Positions 11,413-23,110 are shown, numbered from the stretch's first letter. The stretch: 64,000 nucleotides of DNA from Dysidea avara (GCF_963678975.1 NC_089280.1:15970780-16034779), one strand, 5' to 3'. Translations and numbers: made by a program. The notes: generated from the letters alone by a model not told the origin.

Positions 11413-11989
11413 CAGTGGTAGAGGAAGTATTTGATGTGTGTGTGTGTGTGTGGGGGGGGTAACCAGAGCATAGAATCTCTGGTAGCAGAGGGTCTGGGCT
11501 GTAGCCATTTTTAGCTTTCACAATATCTCAAAGTTCACCAGAATTAATTTATAGGTACAGTTTGAAGTATTTCAACTAAAATACCAACTTTTTAGTCAAA
11601 AGTAATTATTTGCAGCTAATACAAACCTGTTTTTTTTAGCTGTTGACCACAGAGTCATTGGATCTATGTATAGCATTTATGAACAAAACAAAACAGCCTT
11701 AGACATCTGGAAACGCTTGGTACAGTGGTTAGACACCAACTATCAAAGTAAGAAGTTAGTGTTCAATTCCCACTGTAGGTGATTTTTCCATTTTTACCAC
11801 TGTTTTGTGAAGAGCTTTGACTGCTCTATTAGGGTATTTGAGTGTTTTATTAGAGTATTGATCTTTTTCACAGTTTTCAGCCCCGCCCCATTTCAGTGAG
11901 ATATCATTCTGAGGAGGGCTTAGCCTCAGCAGACTAAGGAGGGATTCAGCCCCCTACCCCCCTACCCCTCCCTTTTTTTGCAGCCTATG
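11413..11989. mobile_element. hAT-type MITE with tRNA-like segment, 577 bp
   Basis: A perfect 8-bp duplication, gtgctaac, flanks it (11405-11412 and 11990-11997). The left end is CAGTGGTAGAGG and the right end CAGCCTATG, so the terminal inverted repeats are very short. It contains a GT run, a tRNA-like stretch (A-box-like TGGTACAGTGGTTAGA at about 11720 and B-box-like TGTTCAATTCC at about 11760) and two CTCTATTAGAG-type motifs at 11820-11865. It lies in the death-domain gene intron. Confidence 0.72.
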
Positions 11990-12519
11990 GTGCTAACCTG
12001 TTTTGATTAGCCATAAATAGAATCATCATATCATCATATCATTTCAGTCACTTGCACTAAAACACTTATTACTTTGTTTTTGCTCATTGGCAACCCTATA
12101 GTACAAATTTGTAGGCCATATGTGACTGAATTTTGGGAAATGGTTCCAAAATAACACATTTTTATTTCAGTATATTTATTGCTGCCACGTGAACAGTATT
12201 AAATATTCCATAACATTTCAAAACAATGCATGGAATTCAGTGCTTAAATTACTGAAATATTGTTAGAAACACTTGGGAATATGTACTCATAACTATAAAT
12301 ACATGAAGAAATACACTGTATTTCATATGTGATATTGAATCATTTCCCAAGATTCGGTTACATATAGTTTTTGTGTACATTATTATTTTAATCTTGACCA
12401 TATTATAGTAGCTACTTGGTTGTATAGATTTAGTGGATTTTAGTGAGGGTAGTAAAGAATTAATAAGGCTGTATTTAGGAGTACCTGTATCTGTCATATC
12501 AACTACTACTAGCTACATG

Positions 12520-12734
12520 CAGTGCTCCCTCAATTATCTGAACCTCGATTATCTGAATAGTAGAATGACTGCTCTATTATTAGAGTATTTCGTCTAAGAT
12601 GTATGTTCTATTAGAGTATTTGAACAAGGCTCTGTATACAAATGAACGGACTTTGATTATCCAAACTTTTTGATTATCTGAGCATGTCTTGGTCCCAAGG
12701 GGGTCAGATAAACCAGGGACTCGAGGGAGCGCTG
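12520..12734. mobile_element. Small TIR MITE, CAGTGCTCCCTC ends, 215 bp
   Basis: The left end is CAGTGCTCCCTCAATTATCT. The right end reads, in reverse complement, CAGCGCTCCCTCGAGTCCCT. Ends of this type occur in pogo/Tigger-like families, but a TA duplication is not seen here. Two motif copies (near 12567 and 12605) are inside. Confidence 0.68.
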
Positions 12735-13438
12735 TATGTATTGTTAGTTGCTGCTAGCCTTAGCACCTGCCATCTGTATCATGGCTGTTTACTTCTGCAT
12801 GCGACCAATAATATCAGCTGCTGCAAGTGTTAAATAGATGAAGACAGCTTTTGTTACTGACCAGCTATGGGTTATTGTTGGCTGCTCTTATTGCCACTAT
12901 CTCTATTGCTATATGTCAAGGATAGATACCATTGCTAACTAATTCCACAAGCTGCTATTTACTGTAGCTGTTATTGGTTATTGTTAGCTGCTATATGGCT
13001 GTATGGATACTGACTGGTTGCTGGTGCATCTGCACTGCTGATATATAGTTGCTGCTAAGTCACATTATGAGCTCCTGTTAGTTACTATAATTATACTTCT
13101 GCCAACTACTACTATTACTGGTTCTTTGTTGTTATTTATTGCTACTATGTTCTACTGCCAGCTTTGCTGCCAGTGGAATGAGGGGTACAATGAACACAAA
13201 TGGGGCTACAATTAAATTTAGTGGAAAAATTAATTAAAATATCAAAAAGCTTAAGGCACTGAATAATTATTTGCAGAGGAAACTTTTACAGTTTACATAA
13301 TGATGTAAAAATTTGTAAGTCAAAGTTCATATACAGTATATGTATTAAAGTTTTTACTGTACTTTTTAAAATAAATTACTGAAAACAACCTTACTGTAGC
13401 TATATGTTATCTATTATCGTAATCTCATGCACATGTAG
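12735..13438. other. Intron sequence, no gene or clear repeat seen
   Basis: AT-rich intron of the death-domain gene. The only pattern is a loose recurrence of TGCTGCTA/TAGCTGCTA words (about 12735-13160) that looks like a decayed simple repeat. Confidence 0.5.
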
Positions 13439-13810
13439 GACCTGGTAGTGCTGAAACCACCGGTAAGTCTTCTGATGATGCTCCTATCCTCCTTTGTGCA
13501 TCAGATGGGAAGGGTGGCAAGATAGAGCCAACTTTTGTCAATTTGATGAAATGTGTAGAGAAGGTGGTGGACTGGAAGAAACTGTCTGTACACTTACTAA
13601 ATGACAATTATGGCTCCAAAACTATGCAAATTGAGAGTAATTATTGTGATGTTAGAAGCTGTCGTACTGCAATGATCAGAGAATACCTAACTAGTGATCA
13701 TGTGTCTTGGCGGGATATGTTGACAGCCTTAAGGAGTGCTGGCTACAATGATATAGCTGCTAACATAGAAAAGTCTCTTGGTATTGAAGTGGACAGTCAG
13801 CCTAATCAAG
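13439..13810 (+). CDS. Death-domain gene, exon with death domain 3
   Basis: This 372-bp exon (124 codons) is phase 1 at both ends, after the acceptor ACATGTAG. It starts with an acidic, Ser-rich linker of about 28 residues. A death domain follows with Trp-Lys-Lys-Leu-Ser in helix 2, Cys-Arg-x-Ala-Met in helix 4, Ser-Trp-Arg-Asp-Met-Leu-x-Ala-Leu, and the closing Gly-Tyr-x-Asp-Ile-Ala-x-x-Ile-Glu. It is only distantly similar to domains 1 and 2. The donor GT is the first unit of a GT microsatellite. Fragments of the first about 75 bp of this exon occur at 25735 and 39227, so it belonged to an ancestral duplicated block. Confidence 0.85.
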
Positions 13811-13905
13811 GTGTGTGTGTGTGTGTGTGTATGTGTGTGTGTGTGTATGTGTGTGTGTGTGTATGTGTGTGTGTGTGTATGTGTGTGTGTGTGTGTGTTG
13901 GTGTA
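13811..13905. repeat. (GT)n microsatellite with GTAT interruptions, at a splice donor
   Basis: The 95-bp tract follows directly after the exon end ATCAAG. The splice donor is therefore part of the repeat, and any number of GT units would keep a GT donor. Confidence 0.9.
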
Positions 13906-13984
13906 TGAGGCAGCTCAGCTACATGGTACAATACCCTGGTAATCACAATGTTTCCAGGCTTGATGTTCAGTGATTCACAGTTAC

Positions 13985-14085
13985 TGTTGCTGTTTAAATA
14001 AGTACAAAAACTTTACTCACATTGCTTTAGGGACCTGGTGACCTGCATGGTGTCAACTGGTGAAGCAGAAAACTATAATGAGCAC
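13985..14085 (-). repeat. SINE-like tail fragment
   Basis: The words AAACTTTACTCACATTGCT and GGTGTCAACTGGTGAAGCAG match the non-tRNA part of the SINE at 58640-58870 in the other orientation. It is a truncated piece in the last intron of the death-domain gene. Confidence 0.5.
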
Positions 14086-14229
14086 AAAGTTATCACTGCA
14101 TTGAGCCTGACTCAATATAACTGAGTTAATAGCTACAGAGAGTATATGATATTAATTATTGATTAATTGTATTTCATGCAATTGGGTAAATCTGTTCTTC
14201 TTTGCAGGAAGGAAAGAGATTTTGCCATA

Positions 14230-14421
14230 CAGTGGAACCTCTCTATTTATAGTGGGCACTTTGAAACCTGAATTTTGGGATGAGTTTTGCTGTAATGTTT
14301 TCTTTTTCAAGAGTATAAATGTATAGAGTCAGACCTGTTGGGACCAAAATCTTTTTATTTATTATAGAGATTTCTCCCATTATGTACGCAAATTCAGAGT
14401 TTGTTGAGAGAAGTTCCGCTG
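14230..14421. mobile_element. Tc1/mariner (pogo-like) MITE, 192 bp
   Basis: The ends CAGTGGAACCTCTC and (reverse complement of the right end) CAGCGGAACTTCTC are inverted repeats flanked by TA on both sides (14228-14229 and 14422-14423), as in pogo/Tigger elements. The same ends occur at 26225-26803. Confidence 0.8.
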
Positions 14422-14530
14422 TATATGGTATTATTTTTCTGTGCTGATAAATGTGTGTGCGTGCGTACGTTCGTGCATATTAATTTTTATGTGTCAATGG
14501 TATTTACTAATGGTCTTCATCACTATTTAG

Positions 14531-14586
14531 CATCTACTGCTGTTGAATCAGAACCTCCAGCTAAGAGAAGAAAGTCAGAACTATAA
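14531..14586 (+). CDS. Death-domain gene, last coding exon
   Basis: After the acceptor CACTATTTAG the phase-1 frame runs for 18 residues, then TAA. The tail ends Pro-Pro-Ala-Lys-Arg-Arg-Lys-Ser-Glu-Leu. The basic cluster could be a nuclear import signal, or simply a charged C-terminus. Phase and strand agree with exons 4012-13810, which supports one gene. Its 5' end is not seen. Confidence 0.68.
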
Positions 14587-14639
14587 AAGCATAAAATGTA
14601 CTGGTATACATACTGTATGTATGTTTATTCAATGTAAAG

Positions 14640-16250
14640 GTAAACTTTAATCCTTTCAATATTTCAAAAAATGCTCCTTGGAATTCTTTGAATTTTTTTG
14701 TGAATAATGACTAGGTCATGGTCTATGTTTGATATATATAATTGTTATGGTGGGATCACAATGGGTTCAAGAGATATGATGGATTATGTTGTGGTATGTA
14801 GTGGAATTTTGTAGTCTATTATTACTATATGGGAGTGCACACCTCCAATAACCACTCACAACAAGGCCATGCCAATTTTGTCTTACAGAGTGCAATCTGT
14901 GTTAGTGACCACCTGTATTGAAAGACCGCCTATGAGCTGTGTAGCTAATTACCAAAGCATCAAACTCTTTCTAGCAAATCCAAAAATAGTCCTAATTATA
15001 CAGGTTAGCATTATATTATAGATCTGCACACCATGTGTCCATGAACATATCATGTGAATGTTGTACCATTTCTTCAGAAACACCTTCTTTATTTGAATCC
15101 CACTGTAGTGGACTTAGTCCAATTTTAATTTGTGTTTGTTACTGCATACGTACGTATAGGAGAACTCAAAAAGGATATCTGAACTCTTTATTAACCAGGA
15201 CATCTGTTTATTATATTTGGACCAAGACACTTTGTAATATGAACACTTTATTGTGGTCCTAGGAGCGGAAGGGTTTTACCATTCACATACATTGCTTGTA
15301 CCTCAATGTGTGAAACTAATTACTAAATTACTTCATATTCATGACCACTTTGAAGATCAAATCATAAATTCGTGTACACACTCATGCAGGAAGTAACCAT
15401 GTTGACCACATTTTCATGTGCATTTATTTAAACATTTGCAATTGCCTGTACTGATCTTCAAAGCATGGATGCAAAATACTTTGACAAACCATTTAGTAAT
15501 TACAGTACTATAAATCACACATTGAAGTATTCGTAATAAAAAAGTCTTGGTACAAGTAATGCATCTACTGTATCTCTTCTATTCCCTGGACCATTGATAA
15601 AGTGTTCAATTTTGAGAAACAACAGACTTGTCTTGGGTCCAAATGTACGTACAGTTATAAAGTGAGATCATGAATAAATATACTAGCTATCAAGGTGCCC
15701 AGGTATATTTTTGAGAAGGTCTGTTGTATCTATGCAGCCATGTACATATCTTGAATAGTGAAGCTATGTATTTAAGTGCACTACAGCGGAATTTGACTTA
15801 ATAAATAAGGCATTTCTGAAGAGATGGTGTAACATTCACATGTTTATGGATGCATGGTGATCTTATTTAAAGTCCACCTATCTAATAAGGACCATTTTTG
15901 GATTTGCTAGAAAGAGGTTGATGCTTTGGTACTATACCGTAATATCCAATTAAATTAACTGCAGCACATGGGTGGTGTTTCAATACAGGTGGTCACTAAC
16001 ACAGGTTGCACTGTACCTAGACACCTTCACTCTATGACAAACTTGGCATGGTCTTGTTGCGAGTGGTTATTGGAGGTGTACACTCCCATACAGCAATAAT
16101 AGGCTACAAAATTCCATGTGTCCAAGTTGGCATGGTGGTCCCACCACAAAAATTTCATCTAACATAAACCAATAAGACTATGACCCAGTCATTATTCACA
16201 AAAAAAATCTAAGAATTTTAAGCAGCATTTTTTTGAAATATAAAGAATTA
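14640..16250. mobile_element. Foldback element with arms of about 350 bp
   Basis: The left arm (about 14640-14990) is the reverse complement of the right arm (about 15890-16250). Shared words include GTGAATAATGACT and GGATTTGCTAGAAAGAG. The middle (15000-15890) is unique to this repeat and its partner at 21478. Inside the arms the words GGTGGTC and GACCACC recur. No transposase and no clear target duplication were found. Confidence 0.7.
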
Positions 16251-16560
16251 AAGTTTTCGATAAAGTACGTTTGAACCATAGATATCCTATAATTTAGGGA
16301 TCACTGGAAAGGTCGATCAACAGCCTTTCATGACCAATTTTTCATGAAATATTCAAAATAATTTTATTTGTGGTCATCAATCAGAAACTATGAGATGTAT
16401 GCAGCTAAAAATTTGCAATGATAAGCACCACAGATACAAACACACCAAGTTTCATGAAAATCCAAGAGGTGACCCTAATCTCCTTGTTGATTTAACATGG
16501 AATGACCCATTTACTATTTAGACTATAGTCCCGTGCATTGCTGCAAGTGGCATTTTGAAT
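15252..16560. repeat. Duplicated segment, copy 1 (partner 21478-23110)
   Basis: From TGTGGTCCTAGGAGCGG to the end near GACTATAG, this runs parallel to 21478-23110 with few changes over about 1.3 kb. The second copy has extra insertions, including a MITE at 22053. Copy 2 lacks the left foldback arm, so it is either a truncated insertion or part of a segmental duplication. Confidence 0.8.
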
Positions 16561-16784
16561 TGTCACTTAGATGGCTTTATGACTGAAAAGTATGTATAAC
16601 TCTTGCTCTATATTTGCAAAAGAGCAAACTAGTCTTTAAGTCAGTACTGAGCTAGTAAATTTCTGTGCAATTTTTGTTGTGCCAGTTTTATCTTAAAGTT
16701 TTAGAATGAGTGGTTTATGATCAATAAACATATTAGTTATATTTATTTTGTGATTGTCAATCACAATTTCGTCCAAGTTACTCA

Positions 16785-17110
16785 ACTCAGGATGTTCTCC
16801 TGTATGTTACTGATTCTAGGCAAACAACTGTTGATGAGACTGCAGTAGCTTTCTTAGACGTATCCAAGGTTTTTGGTTGTGTTCATGACATACTATATAC
16901 TGTCCAAGTTGGCATGTTATAATGTAGTGTGTTATATATATAGGACATTCTTTTTACTTAATTAGTTTGCGAGAGTTACTTATATTATCATGTCATTAAC
17001 AACATGTCGGTATATGCAGGGATTATCATCTATCTGGGGTGAGGTATATACCGGTGTATATATGTTGGTATGCCAGAGGGATCAATTTTGAAATTGTGTA
17101 TGCTATGCAC
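16785..17110 (+). pseudogene. Decayed LINE reverse transcriptase fragment
   Basis: Short stretches in several frames read like reverse transcriptase: Thr-Gln-Asp-Val-Leu-Leu, Val-Ala-Phe-Leu-Asp-Val-Ser-Lys-Val-Phe (the LDxSKAFD box, about 16836-16885), then Val-Gly-Met-Pro-Glu-Gly-Ser-Ile-Leu (the GVPQGSIL box, about 17068-17095). It differs from the CR1-like copies and is much older. Confidence 0.6.
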
Positions 17111-17519
17111 TTAACCCAAAGTGTATACTTGTAGACTAGTTGTAGTGACAAAAACAAGTTTATTCTTCCACATCATTGGAAATCCAGGTGTTTAGATATC
17201 AACATCATTTACATTTCCTACTACCCACATTCTTTCAAGTAAAGTAAAATGACATGAGCAGGTTTAGTAAAACAGTTAGACGTACAAATTGTACACACTG
17301 CTAATTATCTACATGGTGCCAGAAGTGCATGTGCTATTGTACAGATTATACACAGTAAGAACAAAGTCTCTTGGTCTATACTACAGTTTTGCGTGCCAGT
17401 GCACATGGATAGTATAAATGTGTGCCATACAGTACAGTAGTACTGTACATTAGAAATCATGGAGGTAATGTTTTCTCACAAATAAATTTTGGCTAAAACC
17501 AGACAATATCTTCATGCTA

Positions 17520-17770
17520 CCTTTGAAGCATTGGTTAGGTGTAGTCAAGCCCAAAAATGCCTTCTGTGAGATATGAAATGCTTGCTACCAATTTAATGGA
17601 ATTTTCTGCTGACAGACTAACTGCCTGCCTCCTGGTGCCTCCAAACAAGTGCTAGGACAAGCGTAACTCAATAATGGCTAAGGTGAGGCTTAAGTTTTTC
17701 ACTGCTAGGCATCACTTCAGTCCGACGGGTGCTTTTTTGGTGTACGACAGTGCTTACAATGCAAGCCTGT
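17520..17770. repeat. Repeat family X, partial copy
   Basis: It matches the core of the 2820-3700 copy in order: AAGCCCAAA, GAATTTTCTGCTGAC, GCGTAACTCAATAATGGCTAAG, then TACAATGCA and GTGGACTTA. It is diverged and truncated on both sides. Confidence 0.55.
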
Positions 17771-17779
17771 CGTGGACTT

Positions 17780-18165
17780 AGCTACCCTCCCATTTCTTTC
17801 ACTGACAGTAGCACATGATGAGTTTCCCTATGTTGAATATAATGGGAATCATCCGTATTTTCCAGATTGCTGGATTGCAAGAGGCGCTTCTTGTACTGAT
17901 CTACTTTAGGTACATAAATCCAGGTCTGTGTAAATCTTGGCAAATCAGAGTTTAATTTCTGTCTAACCATGTACATTGTAATTTTCACTCGAGCATATCA
18001 CTGTTGTGTCATCAGCATGCAAATTAGCATGCAAATTAGCAATGGGTATGCATAGTATAAATTATTCCACATGGCTCCAAAAGAGAAGGTATCTCATAAA
18101 AAATAATCACGGACACAGTGCACTACCCTGGGGTATTCCACCTTTCACCGAGGTGACTTTTTATG
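17780..18165 (-). pseudogene. Decayed LINE reverse transcriptase fragment
   Basis: On the minus strand the frame reads Val-Lys-Gly-Gly-Ile-Pro-Gln-Gly-Ser-Ala-Leu near 18115-18160, and Ala-Asp-Asp-Thr-Thr near 18000, the two hallmark RT boxes. It lies just 3' of Ig gene A. Like the LINE pieces 3' of Ig copies C and D, it is on the same strand as the Ig genes. Confidence 0.65.
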
Positions 18166-18411
18166 CACAAACTTAAAGTAAAGCAGCAAAGAACATTGTG
18201 ACTGACAATCTTTCTTACCACAAGTAATGCTGTAGAAGATTGAGGTACAGTTATAAGAAACAGTCTTGTAAAATAATTTTCGCTCAGTGTAAATCACATG
18301 AAAGTATTTTACACAAAAAATTTTATCATGAAACTTTTGCACTAAAATAATTATAGCTTATTACAGTGTTGCAGCAACGTAAGTGTATTTATAGTGCTAG
18401 GTAGTTCTTCA

Positions 18412-19289
18412 CTAAGAGAAAAGTCCAGACAAAACATCCAACAGTGATGATGATGATGATGTTTCACCATCTCCTGGAGTAAGAATAAGACAACATGCTT
18501 ATATAAATGTCATACATTTTGTGTGTATGCACCTGTGATGGCTACTTCATGGGTTAGTTGATCTACAACACTTCCATCTCTTATAGTAAACACTAGACAC
18601 TGATATTTGTCATCATGTTTCACAGAGTGGACAGTGAGGTGGTGAGTGATGCCTTGTAGTGACCTGAAACTTGGAGACACAGAAACAGAGTGATCATCAT
18701 CTCCATTTTGGATGATGGAACTTTTATAAAACCATCCCACCCAGTAATGATTTGGATCACCATCCACATCACATGATAAAGTGATGGGTAGACCAGGTCT
18801 AGTAACATTAACAGTAACTGGATTGCTGATTATTATTGGTTTGGGTATCACTGTAAGTGTAAAGATAGCAGCTAATAAAATGATTCTTAATGTGCTGTGT
18901 ATTTACCTTGAACTAGTTTACTTGTCATTTCATCCTTGTTGTTGGTGTTACATTCCAAGTCAAAAGAGATGTTACTTTTTAAGCAGGTAATATTGAAGTT
19001 GTTAATGTAGTTTGCACTTTTCAGAGCTAGACCCTTTGCCATTGCTCCATCGACTGTGCAATTTGGACCCATCCCACTGATGTGTATGTACGTGGGTTTA
19101 TTTGCTCCAGTAAAAGTACAACTTCCATTGACAGTTTGTCCATCATAAAGAGTATTAAAAATGTTAAGCTCAACCTTAGTATCTCCTAAGCAACAAAGGT
19201 ATATGAAATGTTATAGCAAAGTATAGATCCTCACCTTTGTATATGAGTGCTATCAATATGAGGCTTGCTGTTGCAGCAATTCCAGCCAT
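18412..19289 (-). CDS. Ig gene A: secreted two-Ig-domain protein, intact
   Basis: Four exons: 19235-19289, 18907-19185, 18533-18850 and 18412-18473, joined by introns of 49, 56 and 59 bp with GT/AG borders, all phase 1. The 237-residue product begins with a short hydrophobic signal peptide (Met-Ala-Gly-Ile-Ala-Ala-Thr-Ala, then Leu-Ile-Leu-Ile-Ala-Leu). It has a first Ig-like domain in exon 2 with four Cys and N-glycosylation sites. Exon 3 is a classical Ig domain with Leu-Ser-Cys-Asp, Val-Gly-Trp-Phe-Tyr and Tyr-Gln-Cys. The tail carries five Ser and ends Leu-Leu-Asp-Val-Leu-Ser-Gly-Leu-Phe-Ser. No membrane span is visible, so the protein is probably secreted, or lipid-anchored by that weakly hydrophobic tail. 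Three relatives lie nearby: B and C are broken, D is intact. The function is unknown; adhesion or recognition is the family expectation. Confidence 0.82.
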
Positions 19290-19346
19290 CTTGATAAATG
19301 CAGCAAAGTCAGTTTGTTATACAATTAACACACCATAAACACTGCT

Positions 19347-19353
19347 CTTTATA
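19347..19353 (-). promoter_or_regulatory. TATA box of Ig gene A
   Basis: TATAAAG on the minus strand lies 58-64 bp before the start codon. The same T-rich TATA element stands at the matching place before copies B (24166-24172), C (about 38393-38400) and D (about 42421-42430, reading TATAAAAGC). Conservation in two intact and two broken copies supports a shared promoter. Confidence 0.65.
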
Positions 19354-19829
19354 TAAGCTACTGTAGTTATGTTTTCCCTGGGACACCATCAATTGAGAGT
19401 TTCCTGTTACATACAATATATAAGTAAGTTTAGAAAATCACCTTAACCATTGTCTATTTACCAATGTAGTTTCATTGGAAACTGCATGCAGTTTTACTTG
19501 CTGTGAGATATAGTTACTATGTTATCAGTGTGAGATCACACTTGTACAGTACTGCACATGTGACTGAATGTTGAAAAATTACCCAGGTTGGCACATTTTA
19601 CATGTCTAAGATTTAGCCGTTCATGTTGAATGTATACATATGCCTAACTATGGGTAGAATCATTAATGATTATAAAACTACTTCCTGCTATGACATATTA
19701 CCAGCACCACACAATAATAACAAATGGAGAAGTAGCTATGACGTTGTTGGATAGAAGGCCAGTTTAACTCTTGTAAACAGACATCAGAAGACTTACTTCA
19801 ACAACACAATGAAGGAAATTACCACCTGC

Positions 19830-20285
19830 TGTTGGAAGCCCAACAGGCAACTCTTTGCTGTACTGATTCTAAAACATCAATGCGTTTGGCAGTATGAGGA
19901 TGCCAAACAGGACAGGTATACTCTAGTGTAGGGGTGGACATTGCATCTGTAGCAGTAGACTTAATTGATGTAGAAACATTGAAAAAACAGTGACAAAGAA
20001 AGTTAAGCGATCTTGTAACTTTGTAATTACAATGTTCATTCCAATTAAGTTTTAGTCAACGAGTACACCAAGGTATTGAACAACAGGGTGGTGTGAAATA
20101 ACAGATGAATCTAGATAAAACTTTAATTGTTTCATGCATAACCACATGGGTGATTTCCCAAACTCTTGTAAGGGCCAAAAGTAGCAGCAGCTAGTGTAAC
20201 CACTGACATGATGGAGTGCTTTTATGTATGAAAATCTGCTATTATTTGAATCAAAACAGTTGAAAGCAACAAGAGACATATAATG
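19830..20285 (-). pseudogene. Decayed LINE ORF2 C-terminal fragment
   Basis: The minus-strand frames read Leu-Glu-Tyr-Thr-Cys-Pro-Val-Trp-His-Pro-His then Arg-Ile-Asp-Val-Leu-Glu-Ser-Val-Gln near 19860-19935. This is the C-terminal box of LINE ORF2 proteins. It sits upstream of Ig gene A. Confidence 0.65.
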
Positions 20286-21477
20286 ATTATCAAGATGCTA
20301 GATAATAAATTTTCACATACACATATGAAAAGACTATTATTACATGATCAAGCAATTATGAGAATAAAATTGTGCTTGCTATAAATAAAAAATTGTGAAG
20401 TGTCAGTGGTAAAAATCTGTCAGTATGTGACACTGCAATGACCGCGCAACTAGTATATAACTCAATAATAAGGAAACCTTAAGGCATACCCTGCCATATA
20501 TACCTGTGTTTGAACTGGACATGATAAAATGTATGTACCTGACATGATTACTGTATAAATAAAGCAATTGTCTAATTCATTGTTAAGGTTTTCCTGGAAA
20601 CACATATACAGTATTATCTTTTGAACATAATCATATTTTGTTTGTATCCTTGAAAATTGTTTTGAGAGCAATACATTGTCAAAAGTATAGTTCATCTTTT
20701 AATTCCCTGGGTTTCTTTGAACCACGGCAAACTATACTATAGCTTGCCCAACATGTATATACGTATCACTCATTGTTACCATTCAAACTATTGATCCTTC
20801 AGATACAACTAATTGTAACATGGATACATTTTTAGTTAGCTGGTGTTTCCCCCAGTAATGATATATCACCTACACAACTGTATTAGTAATGATAATGTTC
20901 AGTATGACTATACGTTTATCTGAAGTGTATGGCAATTAGTTCAACTACACAACACAGCCATGTTGCATGCACAGCTACATACCTACCTCCTGTAGTGACC
21001 GCTATAATGTATTCTGATCAAGTCAACTTGTGAGTATGTAAATCTAACAGCAAGAAAATATTTCTGAATTCTTTTTTTTTCCATGATCAGTGCAAGATTA
21101 AAAACAATTAGTGCTACTAGAAGTGTTGCAATATTTCCAAGGAGACTATAATAGTCCCCACACAGAAACTATTAAAAGTAGCTGTAAAAGGGCTCGTCAC
21201 CTGTAGAAAATCATGAATGTTTCAATTGTTGCATGCCTTATTAAATTACTAAAACGACATTATGTTAAAAGTACGTAGTTCATACTCACAAACAGGGTCT
21301 GAATCTGCATGCACCAAAATAATTTAAGTAGAGTTTATCTTTATTACAAGTTATATCCTGTAGTGCTGCGATTGCTATAGTATTGCTACCACTTAGGGGG
21401 GATATCAATTTACTAATAAAAACACCAGGAGTTTTGCATGCAACATTGGTAAAACATGGTAAAACCCCTCCACTCCT
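20286..21477. other. 5' flank of Ig gene A, part of a duplicated block
   Basis: No gene seen. Parts (about 20600-20990) are similar to 25430-25735, 38930-39225 and 43260-43460, for instance the words ATTCAAACTATTGAT and TTAGCTGGTGTTTCCC. This marks an old block that was duplicated together with the Ig genes. Confidence 0.6.
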
Positions 21478-23110
21478 ATTGTGGTCCTAAGAGTGGAGGG
21501 GTTTTACCATTCACATACATTACTTGTACCTCAATGTGTGAAACTAATTACCAAATTACTTCACATTCATGACCATTTTGAAGATCAAGTCATAAATTCG
21601 TGTACATACTCACGCAGGAAGTAACCATGTTGACCACATTTTCATGTGCATTTATTTAACATTTGCCTGTACTGATCTTCAAAGCATGGATGCAAAATAC
21701 TTTGAAAAACCATTTAGTAATTACAGTACTATAAATCACACATTGAAGTATTCATAATAAAAAACTCTTGGTACAAGTAATGCATCTACTGTATACAGTG
21801 TAACTCTTCTATTCCCTGGGCCATTGATAAAGTGTTCAATTTTGAGAAACCACAGACTTGCCATGGGTCCAAATGTACATACAATTATAAAGTGAGATCA
21901 TGAACAAATATACTAGCTATCAAGGTGCCCAGGTATCTTTTTTGAGAAGGTCTATTGTACCTATAAAGCCATGTACGTAACTTGAATAGTGTGGAGTGAA
22001 GCTACATACGTATGTAATTGCACTACAGCAGAATTTGACTTGATAAAATTAATGTGACTGGGCCTGCGAAAATAGGGCATGTGGGCACATGATTTTTGCC
22101 TACCTTTTCAAACTTCCATCACTCATAACTTCGTATACCATTATGCTATGGCAATGCAATTTTCAGCTCTTAGGAAGCTTTTAATTGGCATTATAATGCA
22201 AGTTACAGTATGCAAATATTCTGTTCCAGTATTGAGATATGACCTGTAGTGTGATGAGGTGTATTTTGTGCCCACATGCCCTGTTTTCACAGGCCTGGTC
22301 ACCAATAAGGTATTACTGAAGAAATGGTGTAACATTCATGTGTTTATGGATGCATGGTGATCTTATTTAAAGTCTACCTATCTAATAAGGACCATTTTTT
22401 GGATTTGCTAGAAAGAGGTTGATGCTTTGGTACTATACCTTAATATCCAATTAAATTAACTGCAGCACATGGGTGGTCTTTCAATGCAGGTGGTCACTAA
22501 CACAAGTTTCACTGTACCTAGACACCTTCACTCTGTATGACAAACTTGGCATGGCCTTGTTGCAAGCGGCTATTGGAGGTGTACACTCCCATACAGCAAT
22601 AATAGGCTACAAAATTCCACAACATAATTCATTATATCTCTTGAGCCCATTTTGGTGCCTCCACAAACTTTTATCTAACAAGACTAACATAAACCAATAA
22701 GTCTATGACCCAATCATTATTCACAAAAAAATCAAAGAATTTTAAGCAGCATTTTTTGAAATATAAAGAATTAAAGTTTTCAGTAAAGTACTTTTGAACC
22801 ATAATTAAGTAGATATCCCATAATTTAGGAAAGGTCAATCAACAGTCTTCCATCAGTGAAAAATGTGTTTAAAAATACTTACACAGTGCAATGTTACAGG
22901 CAATTTTGTAACTAGAGATGGACCAATTTTTCATGAATTATTTAAAATATTTGTATTTATAAATCAGAAACTATGAGATGTATGGAGCTAAAAATTTGTA
23001 ATGATAAGCACCACAGGTACTACAAACACACCAAGTTTCATGAAAATCCGAGAGGTGACCCTAAATTCCTTGTTGATTTGACATGGAATGACCCATTTAC
23101 TATTTAGACT
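21478..23110. repeat. Duplicated segment, copy 2 (partner 15252-16560)
   Basis: Closely similar to 15252-16560 over its length. It has a MITE inserted at 22053 and an extra piece at about 22850-22920. The left foldback arm seen at 14640 is absent. Confidence 0.8.
22053..22305. mobile_element. MITE with GTGACTGGGCCTG ends, 253 bp
   Basis: The ends GTGACTGGGCCTGCG and CAGGCCTGGTCAC are inverted repeats, with a further inverted GGGCATGTGGGCACA next to each. The paralogous segment at about 15800 lacks the sequence, which proves an insertion. A TAA or similar 3-bp duplication is possible but not clear. A fragment of the same family lies at 46577-46660. Confidence 0.78.

Noticed and set aside
11640-11747. 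Exon-like stretch with good acceptor, donor and phase 1, 36 codons
   Set aside because: It lies fully inside a hAT-type MITE with an 8-bp duplication and overlaps a tRNA-like segment, so the fit to the death-domain gene is probably chance.
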